A stretch of 64,000 nt of DNA from Corynebacterium xerosis NBRC 16721 = ATCC 373 (GCF_001552415.1 NZ_BCRD01000001.1:248001-312000), one strand, 5' to 3'. Positions 53,721 to 63,461 are shown, counted from the stretch's first letter. Program-made: numbers and translations. The notes: generated from the sequence alone by a model not told the origin.

Positions 53721-54398
53721 TCACACGTGCAGGCCCGCCACCCGGCGACGATGCCGGTTGAGTAGCGCCACGGCGGTGCCCCCGATGATCATCGCGGTCA
53801 CGACCCACACGGCCTTGAGGCCGATCGTCGTAAAGCACCAACCGCCGAACACCGCGCCGACCGCCAACGACACCCACAACAGGAAGTAGCCGATCCAATC
53901 GCGGTGCGAGCCGCCGAAGAAGGCGCCGACGAAACGCTGCGACATCTTCACCAGGGTGCCCGTCATGTACGTCAGGGAAATGGAGACTTCGCCGTCGCGC
54001 TCGAAGATGCTGTTCATCGCGCCGACCGTGAAGGACAGGCTGAGCACGGCGGGCAGCTCCTCGCCGGTGACCACCCAGATCGACGCGATGGTGGCGGTGA
54101 GGCAGATGAACAGCAGCACCGCCTCGCGCGGGCGCGTGGGTGGCAGGTGGCGATGGCCGAGGCGGCTGATCAGGGCGCCGATCATGACGCCGACCAGGAA
54201 CAGCGCCATGACGCCGGCGGCCTTGCCCACGACCTCCCACGCGCCCTCCGCGAAGGCCGCGGTCAGGCGGGTGGTGTTGCCCGACATGAACGACAGGAAG
54301 AAGCCGCCGAGGTAGAGGAAGCCCAGGGCGTCGATGAAGCCGGTGATCGACGACAGATACACCGCGAGGGCGCGCTCCCCGAAACGATAACCATGCAC
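53721..54398 (-). CDS. DUF1275 (YoaK) family membrane protein
   Basis: A 225-aa protein with six membrane segments: VYLSSITGFIDALGFLYLGGFFLSFMSGNTTRL is the family signature, followed by GVMIGALISRLG and SISLTYMTGTLVKMSQRF. Function unknown, suggested to be a transporter. GTG 54398 has AAAGGA upstream at 9 nt, better than longer open-frame starts. Divergent from the BCCT gene. Confidence 0.85.
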   Translation of the reverse strand: MHGYRFGERALAVYLSSITGFIDALGFLYLGGFFLSFMSGNTTRLTAAFAEGAWEVVGKAAGVMALFLVGVMIGALISRLGHRHLPPTRPREAVLLFICLTATIASIWVVTGEELPAVLSLSFTVGAMNSIFERDGEVSISLTYMTGTLVKMSQRFVGAFFGGSHRDWIGYFLLWVSLAVGAVFGGWCFTTIGLKAVWVVTAMIIGGTAVALLNRHRRRVAGLHV

Positions 54399-54577
54399 GC
54401 GGGCCAGTCCTTTCGACGAATGGGGCGCGGCCGGAGATGGCCGCGCGAGTGCCGTCGGCCACCGGGGACGGAAACTCCCTGATGGCGTCGGCCCCCACAT
54501 GGTGCCATTCGATGAGGCCGGCTCACCGTGCGTTACGATAAAAATGTCACTGTCAACGAGCCATGGAAGGCCCCCGG

Positions 54578-56518
54578 ATGAATCCCCAGGATTCCATTCC
54601 CGCTGAACAAACACCCGTCGGTCGTGCGGCACCCGCCACGGACGACGGACGCGCGGACACCGGAAAGGGGGAGGACAAACCGCGCTCGATCCAGGAAGTC
54701 GGGGCGGACGGGAAGAAGCGGACGAAATTCCGCTGGCTCAAGACCGACCCGCTGATCTTCTTGACCTCGGTCGGCTTCATCCTGGCGTTCGTCATCGCGA
54801 CCGTGGCGCTGGGGGACACCGCCCGCGAGGCGTACTCCACCGCTTCCGGCTGGGTGACCGCCAACCTCGGGTGGCTGTTCATCGGCGGCGTGTCCGTCGC
54901 GCTGCTGTTCCTCGTCGGCGTGTTCGTCTCCCGCTACGGCAACCTGGTCCTCGGCGACGACGACGAACAGCCCGAGTACAGCGTCACCGAGTGGTTCGCC
55001 ATGCTCTTCGCCGGCGGCACCGGGTCGATGCTGATGTTCTGGGGCGTGGCCGAGCCGATGAACCACGCCATCAATTCGCCGCGCGGCCTCGACCCGATGA
55101 GCATCGAGGCGCGCCAGGAGGCGATGGGCTTCACCATCTACCACCTGGGCATCCACATGTGGGTGATCATGGCGCTGCCCGGCCTGGCGCTGGGTTACTT
55201 CATCTACAAGCGCAAGCTGCCGCCGCGCGTGTCGTCGATCTTCGCGCCGCTGCTCGGCGACAAGATCTACGCCTGGCCCGGCAAGCTCATCGACTCGGTG
55301 GCCATCATCGGCACCGTCTTCGGCATCGCCGTGTCCGTGGGCATGGGCGCCATGCAGATCAATTCCGGCGCCTCCCGCGTGCTGGGGCTGCCGGAAACGT
55401 CGCTGATCCAGCTGCTGCTCATCGCGGCGATCATCGTCGTCGCGTCGATTTCGGTGGCGCGCGGCCTGGACAAGGGCATCAAGCTACTGTCCAACGTCAA
55501 CATCTGGATGGCCGTCGCCCTGATGGTGTTCGTGTTGCTCATGGGCCCGACGCTGACGCTGCTCAAGCAGGTCGTGGACACCGTGGGCATCTACGCCGGC
55601 GAGCTGCCGCGCATCATGTTCTGGACCGACTCGTACAACCTGAACCCCGAGTGGTCGCAGGGCACGTGGACGGTCTTCTACTGGGCGTGGACCATCTGCT
55701 GGTCGCCGTTCGTCGGCATGTTCGTCGCCCGCATCTCCCGCGGACGGTCGGTGCGCCAGTTCATCGCCGGCGTCATCGGCTTGCCGACGGTCTTCGTCAT
55801 CATCTGGTTCTCCATCTTCGGCCGCGCCGGCTTCGAGCTGGAGGCGTCGAACCCGGGCGTGCTGTCCGAGCCGGTGGTGGCGGGCGAGGACCCGTCGCCC
55901 GCACTGTTCATCCTGCTGGAGCAGTACCCGCTGGCCACGGTGATGAGCGTGTTCGCGCTGCTGATCATCATGATCTTCTTCGTCACCTCCATCGACTCCG
56001 CCGCGATGGTCACCGACATGATGTCCACCGGCGAGGAGAACAAGGCCCCGACGTCGTACCGCATCCTGTGGGGCATCATGATCGGCGCGGTCGCCGGCGC
56101 GATGCTGGTCATCTCCGGTGAATCGGGGATCCTGGCGCTGCAGGAGGTGGTGATCCTCATCGGCGTGCCGTTCTTCTTCATGCACTTCGTCATGATGTGG
56201 TCGCTGGTCAAGGGCATGAGCGACGACCACATGGCCGTCCACAGGCCGAAGACCCGCCGGTGGGGCAAGACCGATACGCCGGAGAAGCTCGCCGCCCACG
56301 AGGCGATGCCCGCCCCGGGCTACGACGAGGACGGCAACGAACTGCCGCCGATCGAGTACACCTACGACGAGGACGGCACGTTGGTCATCGCCGGCGACGT
56401 CCGCGTCGAAGGCGAGATCATCGACGATCCGGCCGTGGACCCCGCCGTCGAACCGGACAACGACATCATCGACGATCCGGCCGACGCCGACGCGGGCCCG
56501 GCCGGTTCCCCGAAGTAG
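54578..56518 (+). CDS. BCCT-family osmolyte transporter
   Basis: A 646-aa sodium-coupled carrier with a ~65-residue charged N-terminal tail, twelve helices, and a ~110-residue acidic C-terminal tail. The signature segments GSMLMFWGVAEPMNHAI and VFYWAWTICWSPFVGMFVARISRGRSVRQFI are diagnostic of BCCT. The Trp-rich box is the betaine-binding site, so glycine betaine or proline/ectoine is expected. Long charged tails on both ends resemble corynebacterial osmosensing carriers (BetP, LcoP, EctP). ATG 54578 has GGAAGG upstream; GATAAA at 54537-54542 may be its -10. Confidence 0.85.
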   Translation: MNPQDSIPAEQTPVGRAAPATDDGRADTGKGEDKPRSIQEVGADGKKRTKFRWLKTDPLIFLTSVGFILAFVIATVALGDTAREAYSTASGWVTANLGWLFIGGVSVALLFLVGVFVSRYGNLVLGDDDEQPEYSVTEWFAMLFAGGTGSMLMFWGVAEPMNHAINSPRGLDPMSIEARQEAMGFTIYHLGIHMWVIMALPGLALGYFIYKRKLPPRVSSIFAPLLGDKIYAWPGKLIDSVAIIGTVFGIAVSVGMGAMQINSGASRVLGLPETSLIQLLLIAAIIVVASISVARGLDKGIKLLSNVNIWMAVALMVFVLLMGPTLTLLKQVVDTVGIYAGELPRIMFWTDSYNLNPEWSQGTWTVFYWAWTICWSPFVGMFVARISRGRSVRQFIAGVIGLPTVFVIIWFSIFGRAGFELEASNPGVLSEPVVAGEDPSPALFILLEQYPLATVMSVFALLIIMIFFVTSIDSAAMVTDMMSTGEENKAPTSYRILWGIMIGAVAGAMLVISGESGILALQEVVILIGVPFFFMHFVMMWSLVKGMSDDHMAVHRPKTRRWGKTDTPEKLAAHEAMPAPGYDEDGNELPPIEYTYDEDGTLVIAGDVRVEGEIIDDPAVDPAVEPDNDIIDDPADADAGPAGSPK

Positions 56519-56628
56519 TTTTCCGGCGCGCGCCCCGGTTTTCCGGAAAGCCGCTCGGCGACGGCATTTCCAGCGGCGCCCGCGTCCGGGGCCGTCGCGC
56601 ACCGGGCGGGGGCACGTATGCTGGCGTC

Positions 56629-56952
56629 ATGATTTTCATCGTCGTCAAGTTCCCCGTGAAGCCCGAGTACGCCGACGAGTGGATGACCCACGTCGCCGAT
56701 TTCACCGCCGCCACCCGCGCGGAGCCCGGCAACAAGTGGTTCGAATGGTCCCGCTCCGTCGAGGACCCCAACGAGTACGTGCTGGTGGAGGCGTTCGATG
56801 ACGACGCCGCCGAGGCGCACGTCAACTCCGATCACTTCAAGGCGTCCATGGACACCATCAAGCCGCTGCTGACCGAGACCCCGCGCATCGTGTCCCAGAC
56901 CCTCGAGGGCAAGGACGGCTGGGACCGCATGGGGGAGCTGGAGGTCAAGTGA
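56629..56952 (+). CDS. Antibiotic-biosynthesis-monooxygenase-fold protein (YgiN-like)
   Basis: A 107-aa ABM-fold protein starting MIFIVVKFPVKPEYADEWM, with FTAATRAEPGNKWFEWSRSVEDPNEYVLVEAFDDDAAEAH HVN-type strand and helix. Members include quinol monooxygenase YgiN and small oxygenases without cofactor. The downstream lipoprotein gene overlaps by 4 bp (GTGA), so both are translated together. Confidence 0.85.
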   Translation: MIFIVVKFPVKPEYADEWMTHVADFTAATRAEPGNKWFEWSRSVEDPNEYVLVEAFDDDAAEAHVNSDHFKASMDTIKPLLTETPRIVSQTLEGKDGWDRMGELEVK

Positions 56953-57506
56953 CCCGGTCCCGTTCGGCGCGGGGCGGCCGCAGGTTCCGGCTCGGCTTTG
57001 CGACGGCCGGCGTGGCCGCCGCACTCGCCCTGACCGGCTGCGGCTACGACCCGAGCACCGTCGGCAACCAGGACGCGCCGCAAGGTTCCGCGCCGTCGGT
57101 CGCCGACGAGGGCGTCGCCGAGCAGCGCGCCGCGCACCTGGTGGCCGACGCCGAAGAGCTGCTGCGCGCCGCCGAGCACGTGCAGTCCGACGGCGCCGTG
57201 TCCGGCGAGACGAAGGGTGCGGCCGGGGAGCTGCGCGGGATCCTGGAGACACAAGTCGGCCGACTCGATGCGGACGGGGGCTCGTCGATGATCTCCCGGC
57301 AGGAGATCGATGCGGTGCTCGGGGCCTCCGGTGCCCGGGCGGAGGAAGCCTTCGGCGATCTGGTGCGCACGCACGTTCCGCGCCTGCGGACGACGTGGGA
57401 AGGCCTGATCGAGGCCGGCGATCCCGACATCGCCGACGTGGCGCGCGATTCCACCGAGCGTTTCAAGGCCCTGGAACCGAGGCTCGTGTCCCTGCCGGGG
57501 CAGTGA
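56949..57506 (+). CDS. Lipoprotein of unknown function
   Basis: A 185-aa lipoprotein: basic N-terminus, hydrophobic LGFATAGVAAALALTGC with lipobox LTGC, then a mostly helical acidic domain. No family is recognised. The GTG start overlaps the ABM gene stop; GGAG precedes it. It may be a membrane-anchored partner of the small monooxygenase-like protein, by position only. Confidence 0.7.
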   Translation: MTRSRSARGGRRFRLGFATAGVAAALALTGCGYDPSTVGNQDAPQGSAPSVADEGVAEQRAAHLVADAEELLRAAEHVQSDGAVSGETKGAAGELRGILETQVGRLDADGGSSMISRQEIDAVLGASGARAEEAFGDLVRTHVPRLRTTWEGLIEAGDPDIADVARDSTERFKALEPRLVSLPGQ

Positions 57507-57721
57507 TCGGGGCAATGATCGGGGCAACGAGCGGGGCGGTGCCCCGGGTGCCATCGGGGTGCCACCGCTGCGCCATCGGGGGCGAAGCTCCCGTTTCGGC
57601 GCGGGGCGAGTGAATCGCCGGTAACGTGGTGGGGAGAAAAGTGAGCGCGATCACGCGGGATCCCGGGAGGGCTCCCGGCGGGATCGCCTCGTCACGGCAA
57701 TCCACGGGAGTGAACACGAAC

Positions 57722-58588
57722 ATGGCGAATGAAATCACCCGCGTCGGCGTCGTCGGCGCCGGCCAGATGGGCTCCGGCATCATCGAGGTCTGCGCGAAGG
57801 CCGGCAGCGACGTCCTGGTCTGGGAGGCCAAGCAGGAATTCCTCGACGGCGGCAAGGCCCGCATCGAGAAGTCCCTGGACAAGGCCGTTTCCCGCGGCAA
57901 GCTGGAGGAATCCGCCCGCGACGAGATCCTGGGCCGCATCTCCTGGACGACGTCGTTCGCCGATTTCAAGGACCGCCAGCTGGTCATCGAGGCCATCGTG
58001 GAGAACCCCGAGGTCAAGGCCAGCGTCTTCTCCCAGCTCGACGAGGTCATGGAGGACCCCGACGCGATCCTGGCGTCGAACACCTCCTCGCTGCCGATCC
58101 AGTCGATCGCCGCGGCCACCAAGCGCCCCGAGCGCGTCATGGGCCTGCACTTCTTCAACCCGGTGCCGGTGCTGCCGCTGGTGGAGCACGTGGTCACCCT
58201 GTCGACCGGCGAGACGCAGGCCGAGCGCGCCCACGCCTACGCCTCCGAGGCCCTGGGCAAGACCGTCATCAAGGCGACGGACCGCTCCGGCTTCATCGTC
58301 AACGCCCTGCTCGTGCCGTACATCCTCGGCGCGATCCGCATGCTGCAGGACGGCGTGGCCACCAAGGAAGACATCGACGCGGGCATGGTCAACGGTTGCG
58401 CCCACCCGATGGGCCCGCTGACCCTGGCCGACATGGTGGGCCTGGACACCGTCAAGTTCATCGCCGACGCGATGTACGACGAGTACGCCGAGCCGACCTA
58501 CGCCGCTCCGCCGCTGCTCAAGCGCATGGTCGAGGCCGGCCGCTTCGGCCGCAAGTCGGGCATCGGCTTCTACGACTACTCCAAGTAG
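57722..58588 (+). CDS. 3-hydroxybutyryl-CoA dehydrogenase
   Basis: A 288-aa 3-hydroxyacyl-CoA dehydrogenase: NAD motif GVVGAGQMGSGIIEVCAKAG, the CoA-end strand VIEAIVENPEVK, catalytic HFFNPVPVLPLVE, and the C-terminal GFIVNALLVPYI and MGPLTLADMVGLDTVKFIADAM. It oxidises 3-hydroxybutyryl-CoA to acetoacetyl-CoA. Related to mycobacterial FadB2. GGGAG is 11 nt before ATG 57722. Confidence 0.9.
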   Translation: MANEITRVGVVGAGQMGSGIIEVCAKAGSDVLVWEAKQEFLDGGKARIEKSLDKAVSRGKLEESARDEILGRISWTTSFADFKDRQLVIEAIVENPEVKASVFSQLDEVMEDPDAILASNTSSLPIQSIAAATKRPERVMGLHFFNPVPVLPLVEHVVTLSTGETQAERAHAYASEALGKTVIKATDRSGFIVNALLVPYILGAIRMLQDGVATKEDIDAGMVNGCAHPMGPLTLADMVGLDTVKFIADAMYDEYAEPTYAAPPLLKRMVEAGRFGRKSGIGFYDYSK

Positions 58589-58904
58589 GGGGCGTCCACC
58601 CGGAGGAGAGGGCTTTCCAATCCAGGTAGGGGCTGCGCCAACCTCGAGCGAGTCGTTCGCCCGGGGGAGGCGCCGCACGCCGGTTCGCGGAATCCCCGGG
58701 ATGTTTCGGCGGGGCCCGAACATGTGGCTTTCCGTTAATCTGCGGTTCACCGTGTCGTTGACGGATTGCCGCCAATTGGAAAGAACGGCGCGATAGGGTG
58801 CTTGAGTTCCCGGCGACTGCCCTCGTCCCGCGTTTCGTGGCGGCGGCGTGCGTCGCCGCCGAAGTCTTCGAGAAATCGAACCACGCCACAGGAGTACCCG
58901 CACC
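58589..58904. other. Gap before the PAP2 phosphatase gene
   Basis: A 316-bp gap without a supported gene. TTGACG at 58757 and GATAGG about 28 nt further are too far apart for a standard promoter. No hairpin followed by T-run and no known RNA was seen. Confidence 0.4.
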
Positions 58905-60347
58905 GTGAAGATCGGTTCCCGCCGTTTCGTCCGCGCCGGCCTGCGTTCCGCCGCCGCCATCACCGCCTTGGCCGTCACCCTGCCGCTGACCCCGGCCGCC
59001 GGCGCCCAGGATCTGATCCCGGGCCTGCCCGCGGGCGATGGCCTGCCGGGCATCGGCGGCGACCGGATTCCGGGCGTCCCCGGCGCCATCGCCCCGGAAG
59101 GCGGCGATGATGCGGTGCCCGGTGCCGTCGGCGACGCCGTCCCCGGCGCGACCGGCGACGCGCTGCCGGGTGTGACGGGCCTGCCCCCGGTGGGGCCGCC
59201 GAGCTTCCTGCCCGGCCGCGAGCAGGTGGCCGCCGACGAGAACGGGGCGCCGATCCCGCAGCCGTTCCCGGCCGACTACATCGCCCGCGCGTACCGCTCG
59301 GATGCCTCCGACGAGGGGATCTTCTACCACTCGGTCGTCCACCCCTTCGTGGATCTGCGGGAGAACCACCCGGAGGTCATGGACGAGAACCTCGAGATCG
59401 TCGTCAAGATCAACAATGCCGCGAAGGATGACCGCGAGGCCCAGCTGCTGGCGCTCGCCGACGACCACGACGACCCGCTGGTCAACCTCTCCGCCGGTTT
59501 CGGCCAGGAGCTCGGCGGTCACTTCCGCGACGCGGTGAACGAGGGGCGGCTGCCGAAGATGACGGCGCTGATGTCCGGCAACCTGGCGCGCGCCGGCGGA
59601 ATCGCGTCGTCGTCGTTCGCGGAGAAGTACACCTACGGTTACGACCGGCCGTTCGTCGTCGCCCCCGACCGGATCGAGCGCTACTACCGCGATCAGCCCG
59701 GCGACGACGACCCGTACTCGACCACCCCGTCCTACCCGTCCGGCCACACCAACAAGGCCGCGTGGACGGCGACGCTGATGTCGATGATGCTGCCCGAGGT
59801 CGCCCCGCAGATTCAGGCCCGTTCCTCCGAGGCCGGTCAGTCGCGCCTGGTCATGGGCGTGCACTACCCGCTCGATGTCATGGGCGGGCGCATGATGGGC
59901 AATCAGGCCGCGGCCGATCGGTGGTCGGATCCGGAGTTCCGCGGGCTGATCCAGGCCGCGGCCGCCGAAGTGCGTGCGGAGCTGGAGTGGCGCTGCGGCG
60001 GGACGATCGCCGAGTGCGCCGCCCGCGACGTGCCCTACCTGTCGGATGACGCCGCCGTCGCCCAGTACACCGAGCGCATGACCTACGGCTTCAAGCGCGT
60101 CGGCGAAGCCGGTGTCCCGGTGACCGTGCCCGCCGGCTACGCGGGCCTGCTGGCCACCACGCACCCGGATCTCACCAACGAGCAGCGCAACCGTGTGCTC
60201 GCCGCCACCTCCATCGACTCCGGCTACCCGCTCGACCGTACCGACGGGCGCGCGTCCCACGTGCGCATCAACATGGCCGCGGCGATGGCCGCCGACGTGA
60301 CGGTCAACCCCGACGGTTCGCTGACCGTCAACGGCGTTCCCGTCTAG
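58905..60347 (+). CDS. Secreted PAP2 (class A acid) phosphatase
   Basis: A 480-aa exported phosphatase. Sec signal to A34 (AAGA|QD), then a ~50-residue Gly/Pro-rich stalk with PGxxGDxxPG repeats, then the full PAP2 motif set: KYTYGYDRP, PSYPSGH and SRLVMGVHYPLD, giving the Arg, His and Asp of the phosphohistidine mechanism. Class A bacterial acid phosphatases have this order. The C-terminal ~100 residues are extra. AGGAG lies 11 nt before GTG 58905. Substrate could be phosphomonoesters outside the cell. Confidence 0.85.
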   Translation: MKIGSRRFVRAGLRSAAAITALAVTLPLTPAAGAQDLIPGLPAGDGLPGIGGDRIPGVPGAIAPEGGDDAVPGAVGDAVPGATGDALPGVTGLPPVGPPSFLPGREQVAADENGAPIPQPFPADYIARAYRSDASDEGIFYHSVVHPFVDLRENHPEVMDENLEIVVKINNAAKDDREAQLLALADDHDDPLVNLSAGFGQELGGHFRDAVNEGRLPKMTALMSGNLARAGGIASSSFAEKYTYGYDRPFVVAPDRIERYYRDQPGDDDPYSTTPSYPSGHTNKAAWTATLMSMMLPEVAPQIQARSSEAGQSRLVMGVHYPLDVMGGRMMGNQAAADRWSDPEFRGLIQAAAAEVRAELEWRCGGTIAECAARDVPYLSDDAAVAQYTERMTYGFKRVGEAGVPVTVPAGYAGLLATTHPDLTNEQRNRVLAATSIDSGYPLDRTDGRASHVRINMAAAMAADVTVNPDGSLTVNGVPV

Positions 60348-60409
60348 GTTCCCGGCCCCTGGCCCCGGTTCCCGGGCAGGTCCCGCCCCACCACCCGCCC
60401 CCGACGGCC

Positions 60410-60445
60410 GCGACCCCCGGAGCATCCGCTTTCGGGGGTCGCTTT
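60410..60445. terminator. Convergent terminator
   Basis: GCGACCCCCG (60410-60419) pairs perfectly with CGGGGGTCGC (60433-60442), then TTTGCG follows. It lies between the convergent PAP2 phosphatase and aecD genes and may serve both. Confidence 0.75.
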
Positions 60446-60459
60446 GCGTGGCGGCGGCG

Positions 60460-61617
60460 CTACTTCGCCAGGGCCGCGCCGATGCGGTCGAGCGCCTCGC
60501 CGAGGATCTCGGGTGAGGTGGCGAAGTTCAGGCGCACGTGGCCCTCGCCGCCCTCGCCGAACGCGGGGCCGGGGTTCAGGGCCACCTTCGCATTGGACAG
60601 CAGCCACTTCTGCGGCTCGACGGGATTTCCGTCGCGATCGACGAGACCGTCGACGCCGCGGAAGTCGATCCACGCCAGGTACGAGGCCCGGGGCCGGTTC
60701 ATCACCGCACCCGGGGCGATCTCGGGCAGGCGCCGCTCGATGGTGTCCAAATTCGCCCGCAGGACGTCCTTGAACTCGTCGAGCCACGGGCCGCCGTCGC
60801 GGTAGGCCGCAGTGGCGGAGACCATCCCGAGGGTGGACACGCCCTCCTTGATCACGTGGGCCAGGCCGCGCCACGTGGCGTCGTCGGCCTCGTTGAGGAT
60901 GATCTGCGCGCACTTCAGGCCGGCGGTGTTCCAGCCCTTCGAGGTGGCGGTGACCGTCACGGTGACGGCCTCCGCGGCATCGGACACCGACGCGGTGGGC
61001 ACGTGGTTGCCGTCCAGGACGACCGGGGCGTGGATCTCGTCGGAGATGATCCGGGCGTCGTACTTCGCGGCAATGTCCGCCAGCTCGCGCAGTCGCTCGG
61101 CGGTGAAGGTGAATCCGAGGGGGTTGTTCGGGTTGCACAGGATCAGGCTGCCGGCGCCGTCTGCGAAGGCCTTTTCCACCGCGGCCGGGTCGGGGCCGTC
61201 GGGGAGGGTGGGCACGTGGACGATCTCGCGGTCCGCGGCCGGGCCGACCTCGAAGAAGGGCATGTAGGCGGGCACCGGCAGCACGATGGCCGAGCCAGGG
61301 CGGGTGAGGTGACGCACCGCCAGGGTGACGCCGCGCACCACGTCGGCGACGGGGTGGATGCGGTCGGCGGACGGGCGCCAGGCGTAGTGGTCGGCGTACC
61401 AATCGGACGTGGCCCCGGCGAGGTCGGCGACGCTGCGGCGCGGGTAGCCGAAGTACTCGCGGTCGACCGCTTCGCGCACGGCGTCCATGACGGCGGGGCA
61501 GGTGGCGGCGTCGGATTCGGCCACCCACAGGGGCAGGACGTCATCCGGGTAGGCGGTCCACTTCAGCGTGCCGCGGGCGCGCAGGGTCTCGATGCTGGGG
61601 AAGGTCACGTCAGGCAT
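60460..61617 (-). CDS. aecD: Cystathionine beta-lyase / C-S lyase (MalY/AecD type)
   Basis: A 385-aa PLP enzyme of the MalY/PatB group: LPLWVAESDAATCPAVMDAV near the start, NPNNPLGFTF, ISDEIHAPVV, and the PLP lysine in TATSKGWNTAGLK. AecD in Corynebacterium cleaves cystathionine to homocysteine and degrades S-aminoethylcysteine. Start at ATG 61617; 61626 is possible. A perfect McbR-type operator lies 33 nt upstream, which supports a sulfur-metabolism role. Convergent to the PAP2 gene. Confidence 0.85.
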   Translation of the reverse strand: MPDVTFPSIETLRARGTLKWTAYPDDVLPLWVAESDAATCPAVMDAVREAVDREYFGYPRRSVADLAGATSDWYADHYAWRPSADRIHPVADVVRGVTLAVRHLTRPGSAIVLPVPAYMPFFEVGPAADREIVHVPTLPDGPDPAAVEKAFADGAGSLILCNPNNPLGFTFTAERLRELADIAAKYDARIISDEIHAPVVLDGNHVPTASVSDAAEAVTVTVTATSKGWNTAGLKCAQIILNEADDATWRGLAHVIKEGVSTLGMVSATAAYRDGGPWLDEFKDVLRANLDTIERRLPEIAPGAVMNRPRASYLAWIDFRGVDGLVDRDGNPVEPQKWLLSNAKVALNPGPAFGEGGEGHVRLNFATSPEILGEALDRIGAALAK

Positions 61618-61649
61618 GCGGGCCACGATACACCCGGAACCGACGAAAG

Positions 61650-61665
61650 TAGACCGAGGGGTCTA
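61650..61665 (-). promoter_or_regulatory. McbR operator of aecD
   Basis: TAGAC-CGAGGG-GTCTA matches the TAGAC-N6-GTCTA inverted repeat bound by McbR, the TetR-type repressor of methionine and cysteine genes in Corynebacterium (established). The site is 33-48 nt before the aecD start, a position where it would block transcription when S-adenosylhomocysteine is low. Confidence 0.85.
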
Positions 61666-61689
61666 TATTGCGCCGGGGGTGGCCCCGCA

Positions 61690-63285
61690 TCACCGCCCGA
61701 ACAACCTCAGCGCCTCCTCCGCGGCGGGCAGGGCGGCGTCCCGGTCGGCGTCGACCAGGCCGATCCTGCTGCGCCGGTCGAGGATGTCGCCGACGTCGAG
61801 CGCGCCCTCGTGCGTGACGAACCACGCGAACTCCGCGCGCACCACGTCGATGCCGGGCGCCACCGGATCCAGCGGCCGCTCCAGGGCGCATGCCGCCACG
61901 ACCGCCTCGGCCTCCGCGCCGTACCTTCGCCCCAGCGATTCGGGCAGCGATTCGGGCAGCGGCTCCGACGCCGACGCGGGCGACGACGGTCGCCGGATGC
62001 GCCCCGACTCGTCGTCTGCGCCCGGCGCTCCGACCAGCGGCAGGTTCGTCGTGAAGCAATCCCGGAAGGCCCCGCCCCGCGCGTCCGCGGCCCCCGACAG
62101 CCGTGCGACGATCCCGTCGACCGCCTGCTCCGCCATCAGCCGATACTCGGTCAGCTTGCCGCCGGTGACGGTGATCAGCCCGTCGTCGCCGACGATGATG
62201 GCGTGCTCGCGCGACAGGTCCGCGGTGTCGCCGTCGCCGGCGTCGATGAGCGGGCGCAGACCGGCAAAGGCGCCGACGACGTCGTCGCGGGTCAACGGCA
62301 CGGCCAGAGCCCGGTTGATCACGTCGAGGAGGAAGACGATGTCCGCCTCCGGGACCTCGGGGACGTCGGGGATCGGGCCAGGGGAGGCCTCGTCGGTCAG
62401 CCCGATGTACGCGCGGCCGAGTTGAGCCGGCAGCACGAAGCAGAAACGATTGACGCTGCCCGGCACCGGGACGGTCAACGAACCCGTCGGGTTCCCCAGC
62501 CTCGCCGCGTCGACGACCAGGTGCGTGCCGCGCGAGGGGCGCACCGAAATGCCGTCGGCCAACTGCCCGGCCCACACGCCCGTGGCATTGACCACCGCTC
62601 CGGCGCGCACGTCGATGGTGCGGCCGGAGACGTCGTCGCGGAGCGTGGCTCCCGAGCCCGTCGCCCCGGTGGCGCGGACCTTGGTCAGAACCTTCGCGCC
62701 GTGGCCGGCGGCGGTGCGGGCCAGCGCGATGACCAGGCGGGCATCGTCGACGAGCTGCCCGTCGTTGTTGACGAAGCCGAACTTCAGCCCCTCGCGGCGC
62801 ACCGTCGGGGCCAGTTCGGCCACGCGGCGGGCGCTGACCGTCCGCGACCGCGGCAGCGTCTTCGGCGACGTTCCCGCCGCGGCGCGCAGCAGGTCGCCGA
62901 GGAAGAACCCGACGCGGGGGATCAGGCTCTTCGGCGCGACCGAATCGTGGACCGGCACCACCTGCGGCAGCGCCCGGACCAGGTGCGGGGCGGTGACCTC
63001 CATGAGCGTGCCGCGTTCGCGGGCCGACCGCATGGCAATGCCGACGTTGCCCGATGCCAGGTAGCGCAGCCCGCCGTGGGCCAGCTTCGACGACCACCTC
63101 GACGTGCCGAACGCCAGGTCGTGGGCGTCGATGAGCGTGACGTCCAGTCCGCGCGCCGCCGCGTCCAGCGCGATGCCGGCGCCGGTGACGCCGCCGCCGA
63201 TGACCAGCAGGTCGGGCCGGTGGCCGGCCTCGAGCTCCGCCCATTCGCGGGCGCGGCGTTCGGCGTTGAGGGCGGTGTCGCTCAT
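61690..63285 (-). CDS. glpD: Aerobic glycerol-3-phosphate dehydrogenase
   Basis: A 531-aa flavoprotein. VIGGGVTGAGIALDAAARG binds FAD, TSRWSSKLAHGGLRYL is the GlpD signature, and TVTGGKLTEYRLMAEQAVDGI ends the FAD fold. The C-terminal domain includes two SLPE repeats from a 12-bp tandem duplication (about 61936-61965) in a linker. It oxidises glycerol-3-phosphate to dihydroxyacetone phosphate and passes electrons to menaquinone. GAAGGAG precedes ATG 63285. Divergent from an FAD-linked oxidase. Confidence 0.9.
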   Translation of the reverse strand: MSDTALNAERRAREWAELEAGHRPDLLVIGGGVTGAGIALDAAARGLDVTLIDAHDLAFGTSRWSSKLAHGGLRYLASGNVGIAMRSARERGTLMEVTAPHLVRALPQVVPVHDSVAPKSLIPRVGFFLGDLLRAAAGTSPKTLPRSRTVSARRVAELAPTVRREGLKFGFVNNDGQLVDDARLVIALARTAAGHGAKVLTKVRATGATGSGATLRDDVSGRTIDVRAGAVVNATGVWAGQLADGISVRPSRGTHLVVDAARLGNPTGSLTVPVPGSVNRFCFVLPAQLGRAYIGLTDEASPGPIPDVPEVPEADIVFLLDVINRALAVPLTRDDVVGAFAGLRPLIDAGDGDTADLSREHAIIVGDDGLITVTGGKLTEYRLMAEQAVDGIVARLSGAADARGGAFRDCFTTNLPLVGAPGADDESGRIRRPSSPASASEPLPESLPESLGRRYGAEAEAVVAACALERPLDPVAPGIDVVRAEFAWFVTHEGALDVGDILDRRSRIGLVDADRDAALPAAEEALRLFGR

Positions 63286-63423
63286 CGGGGCTCCTTCGGC
63301 GTTTCGCGGGCGGTCGGGTCGGGGAGGGCGTGGCGTGGCGGGGCGGTCGGATCCGGGTGTCGGGTCGGGGCGCCGCCTAGCCGGCGGCACGGAATCGCGC
63401 GCACCTATGGCCGGTTACATAAC

Positions 63424-63454
63424 TTACTTAACTGTTACGGCCGTGGGTTAGAGT
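63424..63454 (+). promoter_or_regulatory. Candidate promoter of the FAD-linked oxidase gene
   Basis: TAGAGT (63449-63454) lies seven nt before the ATG at 63462, fitting a leaderless transcript. Just upstream, 63415-63436, is an AT-rich stretch with GTTA and TAAC half-sites (TTACATAACTTACTTAACTGTTA) in otherwise very GC-rich DNA, a possible regulator site shared with glpD. Confidence 0.4.
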
Positions 63455-63461
63455 TGGTCGC

